Below are positions 61,882 to 64,000 of a stretch of 64,000 nt of DNA, piece by piece. Made by a program: the position numbers and the translations under genes. Within the stretch, counting starts at the first letter, position 1, and each line of letters starts with the position of its first letter. The stretch comes from Clavelina lepadiformis. Taxonomy: Eukaryota > Chordata > Ascidiacea > Aplousobranchia > Clavelinidae. The stretch is from assembly GCF_947623445.1 (NCBI RefSeq), contig NC_135246.1:436501-500500 (forward strand), written 5' to 3'. Below the pieces are notes generated by a model, which was given only the letters and a program-made list of their open reading frames with translations, searched no databases and had not been told where the DNA came from.

Positions 61882-63327
61882 ATGACAGAAGGAAGAAATG
61901 AAGATGATATGCAAGAGAAAGAAGTAGACAAGATGAAAGAGGAAGTCACAGATGACATAAACAGCGTGGAGCTTGCTGTTTACACGAGGCGATGGGTTAT
62001 CCTGCTCATCGCTTGTCTAGCCATCTTTCTCAGGGGATTCAACCAATCCTGTTATGGACCGATCAACAACGTCTTCGTCAAGTTTTTCCACATACAGCCG
62101 TGGCAGGTGGACTGGTTTATTCTCACGCAATCTGTCGTTTTCCTCAGCATGGCGTTCCCGCTATCATTGATAACTGCGCGCATCGGCTTCAAGAACTCTT
62201 ACGTCATGATGTGCGCCGGATTGTTCCTCGGCTTCGCGCTCACTACGGTCGGGGTTTCAATGAGAACCGGATACGTGTCGGTGATCGTCGGGCAGTGCAT
62301 TATGGGTTTCAGTAACATCATCTCGTGGTCGATACCGCCCCCAACTGCTGCCATATGGTTCGCGTCCAACGAGGTTGCCACCGCCGTGGCACTGCAGGTC
62401 GTTGGCAGAGGCATCGGCGAGTCAATTGGATCAATTTTGACGCCACAGATAGTAAATCCTACGCAGACAGACGAAACAATTGCATTTCGACTGATGTGGA
62501 CATTCGTTGCAGTAACTTCCATAGCTGCTGTCATCACCTTGGCCTCGGTGTTTTTCGTGAAGGACGCTCCTGCCCTGCCACCTAGTGAGGCGCGCGCCCA
62601 AGCGATCTCCGCGAAGGAAAATCAGGGCAATATGCAAACCGATGATTTGAAGACCACCCTGAAGCAGTATGCCGCCGTGGTCAAGCAACTGTATAAAGAC
62701 CCTTACTTTGTGGCCGTGTGGTTCGTATTTGGGGCTGTTAACCCGGTTTTGCGAAACGACAGCGTCCTACTATCGTCCGTTCTACACAGCACCTTTAAAA
62801 ATATCCCTGATCTCGATAAAAAGTCCGGCTATGTCTTAATGGGCGGTTGGATCGCTTACACAGTAGGTGGCTTTATCGCGGGACCGATTATAACCAAAAC
62901 TAAAAAGTACAGACCGGTTGTGCTGATCAGTGTTGGCCTCGAATGTGCTGCGACGTTGGTAGTCATGCTCGGTATAAAATATCGGGTCTTGGATTGTGTT
63001 TACGCTGGAGTTGTAACCACTGGGCTCTTCCTAGGGATGGCCAACACGTCCCTATTCGAGCTCTTGGTCGAAGTTACCTATCCAAAGCCTACAATGCTGG
63101 TCACCATGGTCAATATCGTCGGAATGGGATTTTTTCGTCTTATTTATCCCATCATCGGTCGAGTCATGTTGGCCAGAGTCGGACCCACCGCCTCTTGTGC
63201 ATTTCCCTTCGCTCTCACACTTCTGTCAACTATAATATTAGTCATTATAAGACCGCAGTACAAACGCCAGATGGCGCAAGAGTCCGAACTACGACACTTA
63301 TTAGAGCCAGAGGAATCTGAGTCATAA
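61882..63327 (+). CDS. SLC49/FLVCR-like major facilitator transporter, intronless
   Basis: 481 residues from the first ATG at 61882, one exon. A charged cytoplasmic N-terminus (about 40 residues) precedes RRWVILLIACLAIFL, the first of about 12 hydrophobic helices, with a long hydrophilic loop near residues 230-265 between the two six-helix halves. The WQVDWF in helix 2, the WFASNEVATA stretch after helix 4 and GESIGSILTPQIV resemble FLVCR-family members, which move heme, choline or related organic cations across the plasma or organelle membranes. Substrate not assignable. Acidic C-tail (EPEESES). The lack of introns among intron-rich neighbours suggests a retrocopy or an intron-less family branch. 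Confidence 0.82.
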   Translation: MTEGRNEDDMQEKEVDKMKEEVTDDINSVELAVYTRRWVILLIACLAIFLRGFNQSCYGPINNVFVKFFHIQPWQVDWFILTQSVVFLSMAFPLSLITARIGFKNSYVMMCAGLFLGFALTTVGVSMRTGYVSVIVGQCIMGFSNIISWSIPPPTAAIWFASNEVATAVALQVVGRGIGESIGSILTPQIVNPTQTDETIAFRLMWTFVAVTSIAAVITLASVFFVKDAPALPPSEARAQAISAKENQGNMQTDDLKTTLKQYAAVVKQLYKDPYFVAVWFVFGAVNPVLRNDSVLLSSVLHSTFKNIPDLDKKSGYVLMGGWIAYTVGGFIAGPIITKTKKYRPVVLISVGLECAATLVVMLGIKYRVLDCVYAGVVTTGLFLGMANTSLFELLVEVTYPKPTMLVTMVNIVGMGFFRLIYPIIGRVMLARVGPTASCAFPFALTLLSTIILVIIRPQYKRQMAQESELRHLLEPEESES

Positions 63328-64000
63328 TCAATTTCTGAATCTGATTAATATTATTAAAGATACCTCCAGACAAAAATATATTGTCTTCTAAAATAAGCGA
63401 CCTGATTTACGTGTTGATATTTCAAAATGGTCATTTTAGCTGAACCTGGTAGTAAACCAGTCCAGCGTGACCAAGGTCATCTTACTTATTATTCAAATAG
63501 TTTAGGTAAAGATTTGTTAAAACTAAATCTTTGTTCGTTCTTGCCGTACTTTGCGTTCTTTTGTTTGAATGTTGTGTGAAGAAAAGTTGCTTTGTGTGAT
63601 TGGTTTTTGCACTAAATTTACTCGGTGATAATTTTGTTTCGTCTTTTGCTTGCTGGCTGCAAAGTTGGGGAAATAAAAAGAATGAGATTATTTTTCTATA
63701 CTCGCTAAACACAAATACGTTGTGAGCGTAGAATGTGAAAAACGCAGACGGTTTTGCACAGATAGACTATGCCAGCCAGTCAGCAATTAGCTGTTCAATT
63801 CCTTGGACTTGGACGTATCGTTTTCCGGCACAAACTGCACTTCTTTCGGGACTTCTTGTCGACGTCATAACACTTGAAATATAAAGTCTAACACTACAAT
63901 TGTCGATATGTGATCTGATATGCATATCACATGTGAGCGAGTGATATGTGTTGTCTATGTGGCCTCAGTGAATATTCCAAGCGGAGGTTAGAGCTCCAAG
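63328..64000. other. 3' flank of the transporter gene
   Basis: AATAAA near 63674 is a candidate poly(A) signal. No further gene seen before the window ends. Confidence 0.5.

Overview
The window looks like compact, AT-rich chordate DNA and is most likely from a tunicate, probably a Ciona species. The reasons are short introns with clean GT-AG borders, single-copy orthologues of TAF12, TMEM50 and MYCBP, modular CCP/EGF secreted proteins, several small hAT-type elements with intact target-site duplications, and only short gaps between some genes. Species assignment is inference. Gene models were built by hand from splice sites and reading phase. All multi-exon CDSs given as complete sum to a multiple of three, but no transcript evidence was available.

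Region 1-6178 (minus strand): a complete polypeptide N-acetylgalactosaminyltransferase gene (11 exons, 638 residues). Downstream of it lies a second set of exons encoding only the 3' half of the catalytic domain plus a lectin domain. No second 5' half exists in between, and the second set starts in exactly the phase needed to splice onto the shared 5' exons. Region 6179-11189 is gene-poor.

Region 11190-21850 (plus strand): a tandem duplication of a secreted CCP-EGF-CCP-somatomedin-B-like gene. Copy A has six EGF domains and is complete. In copy B a solo-LTR-like element is inserted in EGF exon 1 and EGF exon 3 is reduced to a remnant, yet all remaining exons are phase-symmetric and join into a 377-residue frame. 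Copy B also carries two nested hAT-like elements in an intron.

Region 21851-27969: a hAT miniature element and a Tc1/mariner-pogo element with an uninterrupted 427-residue transposase.

Region 27970-38085: TAF12 (plus) and TMEM50 (minus) converge with 36 bp between their stop codons. After a 5.6 kb gene-poor stretch holding a tRNA-like repeat comes MYCBP.

Region 38086-49729: a hAT element, a small membrane-protein ORF, a tRNA-Ser(CGA), a long-TIR foldback-like element, a divergent heat-shock-factor-type gene (minus strand) and two more hAT-type elements.

Region 49730-64000: a family-31 beta-1,3-glycosyltransferase, a second copy of the solo-LTR-like element, a galactose-3-O-sulfotransferase and an intronless SLC49/FLVCR-like transporter. 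With GALNT, three of the genes encode Golgi glycan-modifying enzymes: O-glycan initiation, beta-1,3 extension and galactose sulfation. The palindrome TGACGTCA is strongly over-represented throughout.
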